This document shows, piece by piece, positions 13,862 through 22,756 of a stretch of DNA of 32,489 bases (positions are counted from its first letter, which is position 1; every line of letters starts with the position of its first letter). The stretch comes from Saccharofermentans sp. GTDB taxonomy: Bacteria; Bacillota; Clostridia; Saccharofermentanales; Saccharofermentanaceae. The position numbers and the translations under genes are program-made. The stretch lies in the NCBI GenBank assembly GCA_016292155.1, contig JAEFBC010000021.1, positions 1 to 32,489 of the forward strand, given 5' to 3'. Under the pieces are notes generated by a model, which was not told the origin of the DNA, made no database searches, and was given only the letters and a program-made list of their open reading frames with translations.

Positions 13862-15349
13862 ATGCGATTAAAAGACTTATTAAGATTTAAGAACATTGTA
13901 ATTCAGTGTCACGACAATCCGGACGCGGATGCTATTGCATCAGGGTTTGCGTTGAAGTGGTTTTTCGAGAAGAACGGCAAAGATGTCAGATTTATCTACA
14001 GAGGCCGTAATGAGATCAAGAAGAGCAATCTTACGATCATGGTCAAGAAGCTCGAGATCCCGATCGAGTATGTGCCCTTTATCAGTACCGAAGAGACGCC
14101 TGACCTTCTGATCACGGTCGACTGCCAGTACGGTGAGAAGAATGTTACCATGACAGCGGCTAAGAAGGTTGCCATCATCGACCACCACAGAAAGCTGGTC
14201 GAGACTGACGATAAGCTCTCCAACATCAACAACGAACTCGGCAGCTGTTCCACAGTCGTGTGGAAGATGCTGAGGGAGGAAGGATACGATCCGAACGAGA
14301 ATAAGTATGTCGCAACAGCCCTTTACTACGGCCTTTACACCGACACGAACAGACTCTCGGAAGTATCGCACCCTATTGACCGGGACATGCTCGATTCCCT
14401 GAATTTCAACAAGGCTATCGTTACGGAGATGAGCAACTCCAACATCTCTTTGAACGAGCTCCAGATCACGGGAAAAGCGATCCTTAATTATGAATACTAC
14501 GAGAGCAATAAATATCTTGTAATCGAGGCAGAACCCTGCGATCCTTCGATCCTCGGTGTCATCAGTGACTTCGCTCTTGAGACAGAGGGAGTTGATGTCT
14601 GCGTCGCATATTACGTAAGCCCTTACGAAGTTAAATTCTCCGTAAGAAGCTGCTCCAAGGAAGTCTATGCCAACGAGCTCGCAGCATACCTTGCTGACGG
14701 AATGGGCGGCGGCGGCGGTCACATCCTGAAGGCCGGCGGCACCATCAAGCCCGAACTTCTCACAAAGCCCGCAAAGGAGCTCATCAGGGAAAGACTGGCT
14801 CTCTATTACGATACATATCTCGTTATCTATGCAAAGGATACGACGCTCGATACATCCAGGATGAGACGCTATTCCAAGATCCAGCAGACGATGGGCACTG
14901 TAAGGCTTGCAGATGTTTTCCCTGTCGGAACACATATCAATATCAGAACTTTGGAAGGCGACGTCGACACAGTTATCGACGAGGAAGCTTATCTCATGAT
15001 CGGTGTTGAAGGCGAGATCTATCCGATCTCCGAACAGAAGGTCAAGAGCAGCTATGAATTCACGAACTTCGTCTATACGAGAGATTTCGAATATGAGCCT
15101 AGGATCAGGAATTCCGGCACAGGCGAGATCAAGTACGTTCTTCCCTTTGCAAAGACAGTAAGGTCCCTCGGTACATCCATCATATTCGCAAAGCCTCTGG
15201 AGCAGCCTGTAAAGCTCTTCACGGCATGGACCGAGGACAAGTACTATTCAGGCAGAGTAGGCGATTATATCGCTGTCAGAGCCGACGACGAGCATGATAT
15301 CTACATCATCAACAAAGATATTATGGACAAGTCCTATAAGGCGTTCTGA
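13862..15349 (+). CDS. DHH-family phosphoesterase (NrnA-like) with extra C-terminal module
   Basis: 495 residues with GGTGGG before ATG. The DHH domain has metal ligands in HDNPDADAIAS (D21, D23), TVDCQ (D87), DHH (D107-H109) and D161. The DHHA1 domain carries the GGGGGHILKAGG substrate loop (about 282-293). This is the arrangement of NrnA/oligoribonuclease and c-di-AMP/pApA phosphodiesterases, which end near residue 320. About 170 further residues follow, including two similar segments, YLMIGVEGEIYPI...KSSYEF and YIAVRADDEHDIYII...DKSYKAF, suggesting a duplicated small beta module. Likely a cytoplasmic nanoRNA or pApA phosphodiesterase; exact substrate open. Confidence 0.85.
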   Translation: MRLKDLLRFKNIVIQCHDNPDADAIASGFALKWFFEKNGKDVRFIYRGRNEIKKSNLTIMVKKLEIPIEYVPFISTEETPDLLITVDCQYGEKNVTMTAAKKVAIIDHHRKLVETDDKLSNINNELGSCSTVVWKMLREEGYDPNENKYVATALYYGLYTDTNRLSEVSHPIDRDMLDSLNFNKAIVTEMSNSNISLNELQITGKAILNYEYYESNKYLVIEAEPCDPSILGVISDFALETEGVDVCVAYYVSPYEVKFSVRSCSKEVYANELAAYLADGMGGGGGHILKAGGTIKPELLTKPAKELIRERLALYYDTYLVIYAKDTTLDTSRMRRYSKIQQTMGTVRLADVFPVGTHINIRTLEGDVDTVIDEEAYLMIGVEGEIYPISEQKVKSSYEFTNFVYTRDFEYEPRIRNSGTGEIKYVLPFAKTVRSLGTSIIFAKPLEQPVKLFTAWTEDKYYSGRVGDYIAVRADDEHDIYIINKDIMDKSYKAF

Positions 15350-15377
15350 TCACGGATTAAAAATGCAGATAATTTAA

Positions 15378-15402
15378 GGGCCGTCTCTTTTAGAGGCGGC
15401 CC
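15378..15402. terminator. Terminator between convergent genes
   Basis: Stem GGGCCGTCTC/GAGGCGGCCC (15378-15387/15393-15402, one wobble), loop TTTTA. Both flanks are moderately T/A-rich, so it may act for the DHH gene and for the TIR gene ending at 15437. Confidence 0.75.
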
Positions 15403-15436
15403 TGATTGGTTAATTCATTACAGGTTACAGAAGTAC

Positions 15437-18400
15437 TTACAGTCCGTACTTGGATTTTGTTGCTTCATCGAGAGCAGCGTCGTTAAGTATCTTCTTACCC
15501 TTTTCGATCAGTTCTTCGACAGTGTAATGCTTAACATATCCCGGCTTGATGCTATAGGTGCTGAGATATGAGTATACATAATACCTTTCTGTTTCCTTGT
15601 GATAGCAATAGAACTGCTCAACGCATGCGATCTCAAACAGTGTTTCAGGGTCATAAACAAAGAGGAGATCTTCTGCCTGGATATAAAGCTCGGAGCCGTT
15701 ATTCTCGAACCATGCTTTGGTCCTTCTTTCATCCGTAAAATACTTCATCTCGCACTTCTTTATGAGGTCGCCGGTCTTGCTGTCATATTTAGAGATATAA
15801 CCGTCGCCGACTACGTAGAAAACATTGTCCTTGAAGATCGCGCAGTCTACATAGTCGCCGTTGCGTTCAATTGTATATTTCTCCTTCAGCTTGTTATCCG
15901 TTACAAGGATCGTGCCTCCGTCGGAGAATAATATCAGTGACTTGTCTTCGGATGTTGTAACATAAATATTCTTCGTATTGGAGAATTCCCAGTTATCCGG
16001 AATATCAATCGTATCGTAATCCATGGAAGACATGTCAACGACATAGATAGTATCTGTTATGAAAAGGAATGCTTTATCGAGACTCTTTATGTAAGTGCCG
16101 TTGAATTTTTTCGTATCAAAATCATCAGTCTTAAGTCCGGAGATCTTCAGTTCCTCTTTGTCTGAGCCGTCATAATTAAAGAACGTAAAGATTACAGAGT
16201 CAGATGAATAGTCTTTGCTGTAAGAGATGACCTTGCCAGAAGAGCAGATGTCACTGTACTGGAGATCCAGATTCATGAGAGTTACTTTCTCTTTTTTGGC
16301 ATCGACCATACAGACGTCATTTCCTAAAGTAATGTAGAACTTACCGTCAATGCATTCAACATTTAATTCGGAGGAGAAAACATCGACATCACGGAGATCT
16401 TCTGTATAAGCCAGCTTGCCTGACTTAAGATCGATTATGCTGACTATGAGATGTGTTATATACTTCTGATCTTCGTTATCGGTCTCTTCTGTAGTGATAG
16501 AAGCGGTAACAAGATAATTCCCGTCTGAATCAAATGCCTGGGACGTGGAACCGATCGAGAAGCCGGACGGAGCTTTTACAGCCGTCCATTCGTCATCCTG
16601 AAGGGAACGCTTATAGCATATGATATCCGTATCGTATTTTGAGACTAAGTAGACGTCATCTCCTATAGCGCCGGTACTGATGTTTTTGTTGTTCGTGGTG
16701 AAAGAATAAAATCTGTTATCTTTCTTGTTTGCAGAGTATATATATTCGCCGCTGCTTAATATGAATTCCGGCATTCCGTTCTCGTTAAAGTCTCCAGCAG
16801 CAACAACCGAACTGCCTGCTGAATACCTGTGCAGTTCTTTTCCGGTCTCAAGATCATAGATGCCGATCACATCACCAACGTAGAAGACAACTGCGCTGCG
16901 CGAAGGCAGATACATGATGCCGGGACCCTCTGACAGCTGTGTATATTCCAGATCCGTTGACCACGTCTGACCGGTCTTGACGTTATAGATGGTAAAAGTC
17001 TTGACCGCGGGTACGAGGTTACTGAGCCTGTTTGTGTACCGGAAAGATGTATTGACTAAGTCTTTGGTGCTGACCACACAGAGGTAATCGTTATCAACAA
17101 ACTTTATTTCGTGCACGAAATGAGCATCAATAGAAAAAGACTTGATATTTGATGTTGCAGTGTCAAAGATATTGATGTTGATATCATCAGTTGCAAAAGA
17201 TGACTCGGTATATGCAAAACGGCTGCAGTCAGGGGAAATGCCGAGATCTGAGACAGCAGATATGTATTTATTGTCGCTTACCGTATAAGACGTTTCTTCT
17301 TTGCCGTCTCTCGAAGAAAGTCTTACAACAGTAGCTCCGCCTGTATAAACGATGATATCTGTCGATGAGAAACTGATATAGCTGTCACTGAACGGTACAG
17401 AAGAAGAGGGCTTATTATATACCCACATCTGTTTTCCGGAGGGAAGGTTATAAGCCTCGATCGAAAAAGGATATGTGATGACTAACGTCTCGTTGTTGGG
17501 AATATCGATCCTTACAGGATTATTCCTGCATGTCAGCTCGAAAAGAAGTTCGCGGGTCTCAGTGTCCCAGCAATAAGCGGTTCCTGCCGAGTCAACTGCC
17601 GCAAGATAAGCCTGATCGGCAGACAGGATGCTCTTTTCAATTGAATATTTACACTTAAAGTTCCAGGCTGCCGTGAATTCCAGACTGCTGAGGGATTTAT
17701 ATGCTGCGGTTGCATCTGCGATCGCACGTACAGCAGGTGCGGTTACGGGCTTCTTGTCTCTCTTATTGGAAGGGAGGGATGCCAGTGCCAGCTGGATAGC
17801 ATCAGCTCTCTTGCCGTTCTCGAGAAGCTGCTCTGACTCGTTTGCAAGATAGACCGATCTGCTGCGCAGGGATTCCAGATAAGCATTGTTGATCTGTATC
17901 CTGCTGTAGAGCATGTATCCGCCGAAAGCGAGAACGCCTGCAAATGCTGCTGCAACTATAGCGGCAGCACGCTTCATCCTGTACTGTCTCGAGCGCCTCT
18001 GGAGCTCGTCGTATGAACATCCGAGAAGGCCTGCCGCAAGGCGGGGGAGCTCTTCCTTGTCCGCTCTGCTCAACGGCATTCTGTAATCGCAGGAGAGCGG
18101 TTCCACAGGCACATTTACCATGTGCGGGAAACCATTGGAATCAATGATCTCTTTCTCGATCGTGAGGAGCTCTTCAGGAATTACGTCCTGAGGTTCGCCG
18201 TCGCAGAGAACCGTGAAGATCTTATCTTTGGAGTGAGTCTTAAGGAAGGTCTGGATCTCTCTTTTGACCCACATTGATTCTTTAGTGTTGGTGGAGCAGA
18301 TAACGATCAGGTACTCGGATTTTTCGAGCGCGTTGGTAATCGTCTCAGTAAGGTCGCTCGTGATGGGGAGCTCGTCCTTGTCTCTGAAGATACGTGTGAT

Positions 18401-18535
18401 CTTCTTGTGCTCGATCTTGCCCTTAAGATTGTGGGGAACGTGGAAATGTTCAAGCTGTCTTTGGACATGTGAAGCGATCTTAATATCCAGCGGTGCGTGC
18501 TTGTACGAGATAAAAGCGTTGTAAAAATCTATCAT
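15437..18535 (-). CDS. TIR domain - transmembrane helix - beta-propeller protein
   Basis: 1032 residues; GGGAGAGG precedes ATG 18535. Residues 1-150 form a TIR domain: FYNAFISYKH (strand A), RIFRDKDELP, a YLIVICS core strand and SMWVKREI. E93 in WVKRE aligns by eye with the catalytic Glu of SARM1 (WVHKE), so NADase activity is possible. A basic stretch (RRSRQYRMKR) and a membrane helix (about 189-210) follow, predicting the TIR inside and the rest outside. Then comes a helical linker (SVYLANESEQLLENGKRADA), like those before WD40 propellers in STAND-type proteins. About 740 residues of beta-rich repeats (YCWDTETRELLFEL, IYDLETGKELHRY, ISKYDSKTGDLIKK) suggest two propellers. Stand-alone gene, no accessory gene adjacent. 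Confidence 0.85.
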   Translation of the reverse strand: MIDFYNAFISYKHAPLDIKIASHVQRQLEHFHVPHNLKGKIEHKKITRIFRDKDELPITSDLTETITNALEKSEYLIVICSTNTKESMWVKREIQTFLKTHSKDKIFTVLCDGEPQDVIPEELLTIEKEIIDSNGFPHMVNVPVEPLSCDYRMPLSRADKEELPRLAAGLLGCSYDELQRRSRQYRMKRAAAIVAAAFAGVLAFGGYMLYSRIQINNAYLESLRSRSVYLANESEQLLENGKRADAIQLALASLPSNKRDKKPVTAPAVRAIADATAAYKSLSSLEFTAAWNFKCKYSIEKSILSADQAYLAAVDSAGTAYCWDTETRELLFELTCRNNPVRIDIPNNETLVITYPFSIEAYNLPSGKQMWVYNKPSSSVPFSDSYISFSSTDIIVYTGGATVVRLSSRDGKEETSYTVSDNKYISAVSDLGISPDCSRFAYTESSFATDDININIFDTATSNIKSFSIDAHFVHEIKFVDNDYLCVVSTKDLVNTSFRYTNRLSNLVPAVKTFTIYNVKTGQTWSTDLEYTQLSEGPGIMYLPSRSAVVFYVGDVIGIYDLETGKELHRYSAGSSVVAAGDFNENGMPEFILSSGEYIYSANKKDNRFYSFTTNNKNISTGAIGDDVYLVSKYDTDIICYKRSLQDDEWTAVKAPSGFSIGSTSQAFDSDGNYLVTASITTEETDNEDQKYITHLIVSIIDLKSGKLAYTEDLRDVDVFSSELNVECIDGKFYITLGNDVCMVDAKKEKVTLMNLDLQYSDICSSGKVISYSKDYSSDSVIFTFFNYDGSDKEELKISGLKTDDFDTKKFNGTYIKSLDKAFLFITDTIYVVDMSSMDYDTIDIPDNWEFSNTKNIYVTTSEDKSLILFSDGGTILVTDNKLKEKYTIERNGDYVDCAIFKDNVFYVVGDGYISKYDSKTGDLIKKCEMKYFTDERRTKAWFENNGSELYIQAEDLLFVYDPETLFEIACVEQFYCYHKETERYYVYSYLSTYSIKPGYVKHYTVEELIEKGKKILNDAALDEATKSKYGL

Positions 18536-18659
18536 GAAAGCCTCTCCCTTTTTCTTCCTTCAAGTAATAGTAACATAAAACTCTTTTGAGTACCTATATA
18601 CCCCTATTACAGACGGGCAGGGGAGAATGTTGCAGTTTTGGCGGCGTGTTTCCGGCCGT

Positions 18660-18803
18660 CACTATCTCATTTGCCCGAAAAAATAGCCTTTAAGATAGAA
18701 AATCGCGATTTTCTATCTTTTTTGCCTTAAAAATGGCCGTTTGCGATAGAAAATCGCCTTTTTCTGTCATTTTCGCCACATAAAAAGGCCGTTTGCGATA
18801 GTG
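18660..18803. repeat. 144-bp palindromic repeat element
   Basis: The ends are CACTATC (18660-18666) and GATAGTG (18797-18803). Three tandem units of 51-52 bp end in GATAG at 18698, 18749 and 18801, each with A-tract, RGCC, TTT and GATAG. A perfect 28-bp palindrome fills 18692-18719, and GCGAT-AGAAA-ATCGC lies at 18743-18757. The palindrome could also serve as a terminator for the minus-strand gene ending at 18811. Confidence 0.75.
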
Positions 18804-18810
18804 GAACGGT

Positions 18811-21141
18811 TCACCCGGCGCGGCTTACGATCGTCACTGTGCCCTTCTCGCCGTCGACGGTAACAACATCGCCGGTCTTAAGCACCGTGGTCGCATTGGA
18901 GCACCCGACAACGGCGGGGATTCCGAACTCACGGGCGACGATCGCAGCGTGCGACAGGGGCGCGCCGATGTCGGTTACGATCGCGGACACCTTGTGGAAC
19001 GCGACGGTCCAGCCGATATTTGTGGCTCGGGTGACAAGGATCTCGCCTTCGTTAAGTTCGCCAATGCGCGATACATCGTTGATCACGCGGACTTTGCCGG
19101 TTACGATGCCTGCAGCGCCCGCAAAGCCTTTGACGTCGGCGGTGCTGTCTGTGCCGGAGGGGCGGCCGCTGACATAATAATCGTACCTTCTGGCAGGATC
19201 AGCCATCCATTTATCAGGATCGAACCTGCCGATGATGACGCCGGGGAAGCCCGGATAGGAGAGATATCCTGCAAAAGTCTCTTTGCGGGCAGGGATGTAT
19301 GAGACGGCCGTCTTGTCGCCCTTCAACAGCGCGAACATCTCCTTGTAGCCCAGCATGAAGATGTCTTCGCCGATGCCGTTAAGCTCGCCCGCCTTAAGGC
19401 AGTACTGTCTGAACACGCAGAAGATGCGGACGCCTTTGCTCCTTATGTCCTCGCGAAAAGCATTCGCACGGATAAATTTCCCTATCTCTTTGTCGATCCA
19501 CTTGCGCCTGGAAGGGTACTTCTCCTTGAATTCGGCGAGAGCCTCTTCGTATGAAGTCTTCTGGCGCTCCTGCATTGCGCGGAGGCTGGCGGCATTGGCA
19601 GCGCGGTCTTTAAGCAATGCATCGATGAATGACGGATCCTCGTAAGGTCTTGGCGCCATGAGTTCCATCTCGTCAGCAGACCTGTGGCCGCACTCGCGGA
19701 TGTAATCCTCGCGGGTCATCTTGCCTGATGCGACGTCTTCCAAAAGAAGCGTCGGCTTCATGCACTCGATAATGCCGAGCGAGCCGCCCAGCAGGCGGTT
19801 TGCCATGTCTTCGCCGGCGATCTCTGAGATCTTTTTGCGCAGTGAGAAAAGGGGCACCAGGGAAGTGCCGCTCTCGGCCAGGATCGAAGCCAGGCCGTCA
19901 TTTAACTTAGGCTGGAGAACCTCATCCCAGAATTCCATAAGCTCAGCGTTCGAACCGATAGTCTTTATCCGCCCGATGAGTTCCTCGGAAATGATATGAA
20001 GGTTAGCCACCATTTCATGCTTCTGCTTCTTTGTGAGCTTCGACTTTTCCTTAGGGAACAGAAGGTGCAGGAGGTTTTTTCTGAACGCCATTTTGTCAAA
20101 GGGCGAGACCGGTATCTCGCAGCCTTCGGGAATGCCGCCGACCAGGTCTTTTACGGTCTCATAAGCCTTCTCGCGGGATCTTCCGAAGCTCACCATGAGC
20201 GAGCACATGACAGATACGTTCATGTACGCCTGACCGCAGATGTTGTCAAGCCAGTCAGGGAGACCCAGGAACTCATTGATCTTCTCCAGCACGCTGAAGG
20301 TCATGGGGCTTACGGGCTTCATGAAGATCTCACCGACGTTGGTCTTGGTCAGGAATTTTGAGCCCGATCTCGTGCCGTTTACGTCGTAGTTTCTGGTGTA
20401 AAGCCTTGTAAGAGTCGTTATCGGGCGCGCCTGAAGGATATAGACTCTGCGCCCCTTTACGCACCATTCGATATCCATCGGAACGCCGTAGAAGAAGCGT
20501 ATTGCGAGGCTGTATTTCCGCAGCGTTTTTGCGAATGGTTCGAGCTCCGCGCCCCCTTCGTAGGAATATTCCAGAGCGCCTATCTTAAACACTTCGGCGT
20601 TTTCTGTGCCCGACACGAGCTTCTCGCCCTCTCCGTGGACGTAGTTGCCGATAATGTAATCGTCTCTGCCGGTCATGACATCGGAGGTGAATATGACGCC
20701 TGCAAAATCAGCCTTTACGAATTCCTGGATCACGACGCCGATGCCTTCGGAGGCGATGTCATTTTGCAATCTGTAGTTCTCAACGCGCGCGTTTTCAGCT
20801 GATGCGGCGACTGTGTTAACAGCGTCCCTGATTCCGGGGACCATCAGATCGGTCAATGTCTCATACTGTCCTGCAAATGAATTGCCCGCGCCGTCTTCGC
20901 CGATCGCGGAAGACCTGACCGCATAAGTTTTAAGGCGGTCCAGCTTCGCGATCACCGCACCAAGTTCCGCGTTTGCCTCATCTGTTATCCTGCCGCCCCG
21001 GAAAGCATCCGCGGTGATAACGTAGCCGGAAGGTATGTTCATCTTCAGGTTCTGCATCATGAGTGACAGCGACGAAGCTTTGCCGCCGCACTTTTCGAGC
21101 AGTGAAGAAGGGATGGATCTTAAGTCAAAAATGTATTTCAT
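18811..21141 (-). CDS. Rifampicin phosphotransferase-like / PEP-synthase-like enzyme
   Basis: 776 residues. The N-terminal PEP synthase/PPDK-type ATP-grasp domain has KCGGKASSL and VRSSAIGEDGAGNSFAGQYET, ending with DIEWCVKGRRVYILQARP (about 225-242). A long helical middle follows (about 250-680). The C-terminal swivelling domain carries catalytic H731 (GAPLSHAAIVAREFGIPAVVG). True PEP synthases and PPDK have a PEP-binding TIM barrel after the His domain; here the protein ends with it, as in rifampicin phosphotransferase (Rph) and YvkC-like proteins. It would transfer phosphate from ATP via His to an unknown acceptor, giving AMP and Pi. Its ATG overlaps the TetR stop (ATGA), so the two form an operon. 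Confidence 0.82.
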   Translation of the reverse strand: MKYIFDLRSIPSSLLEKCGGKASSLSLMMQNLKMNIPSGYVITADAFRGGRITDEANAELGAVIAKLDRLKTYAVRSSAIGEDGAGNSFAGQYETLTDLMVPGIRDAVNTVAASAENARVENYRLQNDIASEGIGVVIQEFVKADFAGVIFTSDVMTGRDDYIIGNYVHGEGEKLVSGTENAEVFKIGALEYSYEGGAELEPFAKTLRKYSLAIRFFYGVPMDIEWCVKGRRVYILQARPITTLTRLYTRNYDVNGTRSGSKFLTKTNVGEIFMKPVSPMTFSVLEKINEFLGLPDWLDNICGQAYMNVSVMCSLMVSFGRSREKAYETVKDLVGGIPEGCEIPVSPFDKMAFRKNLLHLLFPKEKSKLTKKQKHEMVANLHIISEELIGRIKTIGSNAELMEFWDEVLQPKLNDGLASILAESGTSLVPLFSLRKKISEIAGEDMANRLLGGSLGIIECMKPTLLLEDVASGKMTREDYIRECGHRSADEMELMAPRPYEDPSFIDALLKDRAANAASLRAMQERQKTSYEEALAEFKEKYPSRRKWIDKEIGKFIRANAFREDIRSKGVRIFCVFRQYCLKAGELNGIGEDIFMLGYKEMFALLKGDKTAVSYIPARKETFAGYLSYPGFPGVIIGRFDPDKWMADPARRYDYYVSGRPSGTDSTADVKGFAGAAGIVTGKVRVINDVSRIGELNEGEILVTRATNIGWTVAFHKVSAIVTDIGAPLSHAAIVAREFGIPAVVGCSNATTVLKTGDVVTVDGEKGTVTIVSRAG

Positions 21142-21713
21142 GCCAGCAGGAGGTCGATCCTCATATCGATATATTTCTTAAGTTCTTTGTCCTTGTCGAG
21201 ACTGATGCCGAAGTCGCGCTTCAGATCGTCCTTGCGGCAGATCATGAGCTGCATCGTGGAAGACAGTTCATATGCGATCAGGCGGCACTCCCGGTCGGTC
21301 TTCCTGCCGGCGTAGTGCTTCTTAACGTAAGGGAAGCTGAAGGATTCTTTAGACAGGTCGCGTTCGAAAAGCACGAATGGTGAGATCGCCTTCGTGAACT
21401 TGGGGTTCTCCACAAGACATTTAGCGACGATGAAATGAAGCTTCTTCAAAAGCTCCTTGGGAGAGATGTCCGACGCGATCAGTTCGGCGACGGGCTCTTC
21501 CTTCAGAAAATCCAGGTACTGCTTCTGGAAAGTCTGATAGATAAGGTTCTCGCGTGAGCCGAAGCAGTAGTTGATCATGGAGGGCTTAACGCCGGCGCGC
21601 TCTGCTATCTGGCGTGAAGTCACGTTGAGCGGATCGTCTGCTTCTTCCATCAGCGCGAATGTGGCGTCTATCAGTTTGTCCTTTGTAATGCCCAGTTTTA
21701 TGTCCTTTTGCAT
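21138..21713 (-). CDS. TetR-family transcriptional regulator
   Basis: 191 residues with GAGGT before ATG 21713. The N-terminal HTH is TSRQIAERAGVKPSMINYCFGSRENLIYQTF, the standard TetR recognition region (about 31-62). The all-helical C-terminal part is the ligand-binding/dimer domain, with no family I can name. The stop overlaps the start of the Rph-like gene by 4 bp. The 22-bp palindrome just upstream and the overlapping -10 predict autorepression of both genes, relieved by a small molecule. Confidence 0.88.
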   Translation of the reverse strand: MQKDIKLGITKDKLIDATFALMEEADDPLNVTSRQIAERAGVKPSMINYCFGSRENLIYQTFQKQYLDFLKEEPVAELIASDISPKELLKKLHFIVAKCLVENPKFTKAISPFVLFERDLSKESFSFPYVKKHYAGRKTDRECRLIAYELSSTMQLMICRKDDLKRDFGISLDKDKELKKYIDMRIDLLLA

Positions 21714-21725
21714 GGTCTTACCTCA

Positions 21726-21747
21726 ATTATTGTACGCGTTCAATAAT
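21726..21747. promoter_or_regulatory. 22-bp palindromic TetR operator
   Basis: Arms ATTATTG (21726-21732) and CAATAAT (21741-21747) surround a central ACGCGT palindrome (21734-21739) with one mismatched pair. A minus-strand -10 TATTAT (21743-21748) overlaps one arm. The site lies 13 bp before the TetR ATG. Confidence 0.75.
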
Positions 21748-21784
21748 ACGATAGCACACGATATATGGATAATCAACAGAATGA

Positions 21785-21790
21785 TATAAT
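21785..21790 (+). promoter_or_regulatory. Extended -10 promoter for sortase
   Basis: TGA-TATAAT, 40 nt before ATG 21831; no clear -35. Confidence 0.6.
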
Positions 21791-21830
21791 CGAAAAATAC
21801 AGTTCGGGTTGTTTTCAAGAGGACAGATAA

Positions 21831-22628
21831 ATGAAGAAAAGGACTGTTTACATCATTACCGGTACGGCATTAGCTTTAGGAGCCGTATTTTGCATAGTTA
21901 AGCTTGCAATAATGCTGTATCAGCCCAAAGCAAGCCTCACAGCTACAATGGCAACCTCTGTTGACAGCGTTTCAACGGAAGAAAGCTCTGATGCAGAACC
22001 GGCCGATCCTTCTGATGCAACAGCAGATGTTTACGCATGTCCGGTGGATTTTGAGAAGCTGCAGGGCTATAACCCTGATATTTATGCATGGATCTGGATC
22101 TATAATACAAATATTGACTATCCTGTAGTTCAGTCTCCCGGCGATGACGGTTTTTATCTGACTCACAACAGTGACCGCGAGTATTCTTCCGCGGGATCGA
22201 TCTTCAGTGAACACGAATATAATTCCAAGGACTTTAATGACCCTGTAACCGTTCTTTACGGGCATCATATGAGGTCCGGCGAGATGTTCGGTAATCTGCA
22301 GAATTACTTCACGGACATTGGATTCTGGAATGCATTTCCGGTAATCCATATTTATTTGCCTGACAGAGAGCTCAGATATGCCGTGTTTGCGGCTGTTCCA
22401 TATAATGATGCTCACATGCTCCATTACAACGACTTTTCGAACGGTGAAGCATATAAGGATTTCTTCGAAAAGATCATGTCAACAAAAAGCACGGAAGCAA
22501 GATTCCATGAAGAGGATGCTCCGGAGAACGGCGAAAAGGTCATAGTCCTCTCTACATGCCTTAACGGTAACCGCAATAACAGGTTTGTAGTTTTCGGGAA
22601 ACTCATATATGACTCATCTGCGCAGTAG
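21831..22628 (+). CDS. srtB: Class B sortase
   Basis: 265 residues; AGAGGA precedes the ATG. An N-terminal membrane helix (about 7-30) anchors the enzyme, followed by a Ser/Asp/Ala-rich linker (about 35-66) and the sortase barrel outside the cell. The catalytic residues are H145 (LYGHHM), C243 (LSTCL) and R251 (NNRFVVFG). The NIDYPVVQ...GFYLTHNS block and the long helix-containing insertion before the Cys are typical of class B. The enzyme cleaves a C-terminal sorting signal between Thr and the next residue and links the protein to the cell wall. The next gene encodes a protein with such a signal, the probable substrate. Confidence 0.92.
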   Translation: MKKRTVYIITGTALALGAVFCIVKLAIMLYQPKASLTATMATSVDSVSTEESSDAEPADPSDATADVYACPVDFEKLQGYNPDIYAWIWIYNTNIDYPVVQSPGDDGFYLTHNSDREYSSAGSIFSEHEYNSKDFNDPVTVLYGHHMRSGEMFGNLQNYFTDIGFWNAFPVIHIYLPDRELRYAVFAAVPYNDAHMLHYNDFSNGEAYKDFFEKIMSTKSTEARFHEEDAPENGEKVIVLSTCLNGNRNNRFVVFGKLIYDSSAQ

Positions 22629-22680
22629 CTTTGTGCAAATTGCGACGGAAAATGCCGCTTTTTTGTTTACTAAGTGATTA

Positions 22681-22697
22681 CAAATCTTAAAGATTTG
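22681..22697. promoter_or_regulatory. 17-bp perfect palindrome at the -35 position
   Basis: CAAATCTTAAAGATTTG is fully symmetric around the central A. It covers the place where the -35 of the next promoter should be. Confidence 0.5.
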
Positions 22698-22711
22698 AAT
22701 CCTTTACTTGC

Positions 22712-22717
22712 TATTAT
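22712..22717 (+). promoter_or_regulatory. Extended -10 promoter for sorted surface protein
   Basis: TGC-TATTAT (22709-22717) with no good -35; the palindrome occupies that spot. Confidence 0.5.
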
Positions 22718-22756
22718 AAAAACATATCATTCCTGAAGAAGTGAGGAGGCCGGATA

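Noticed and set aside
13940-14935. 331-residue minus-strand ORF opposite the DHH gene
   Set aside because: The plus strand carries all DHH/DHHA1 motifs; the antisense frame has no recognisable domain or ribosome site.
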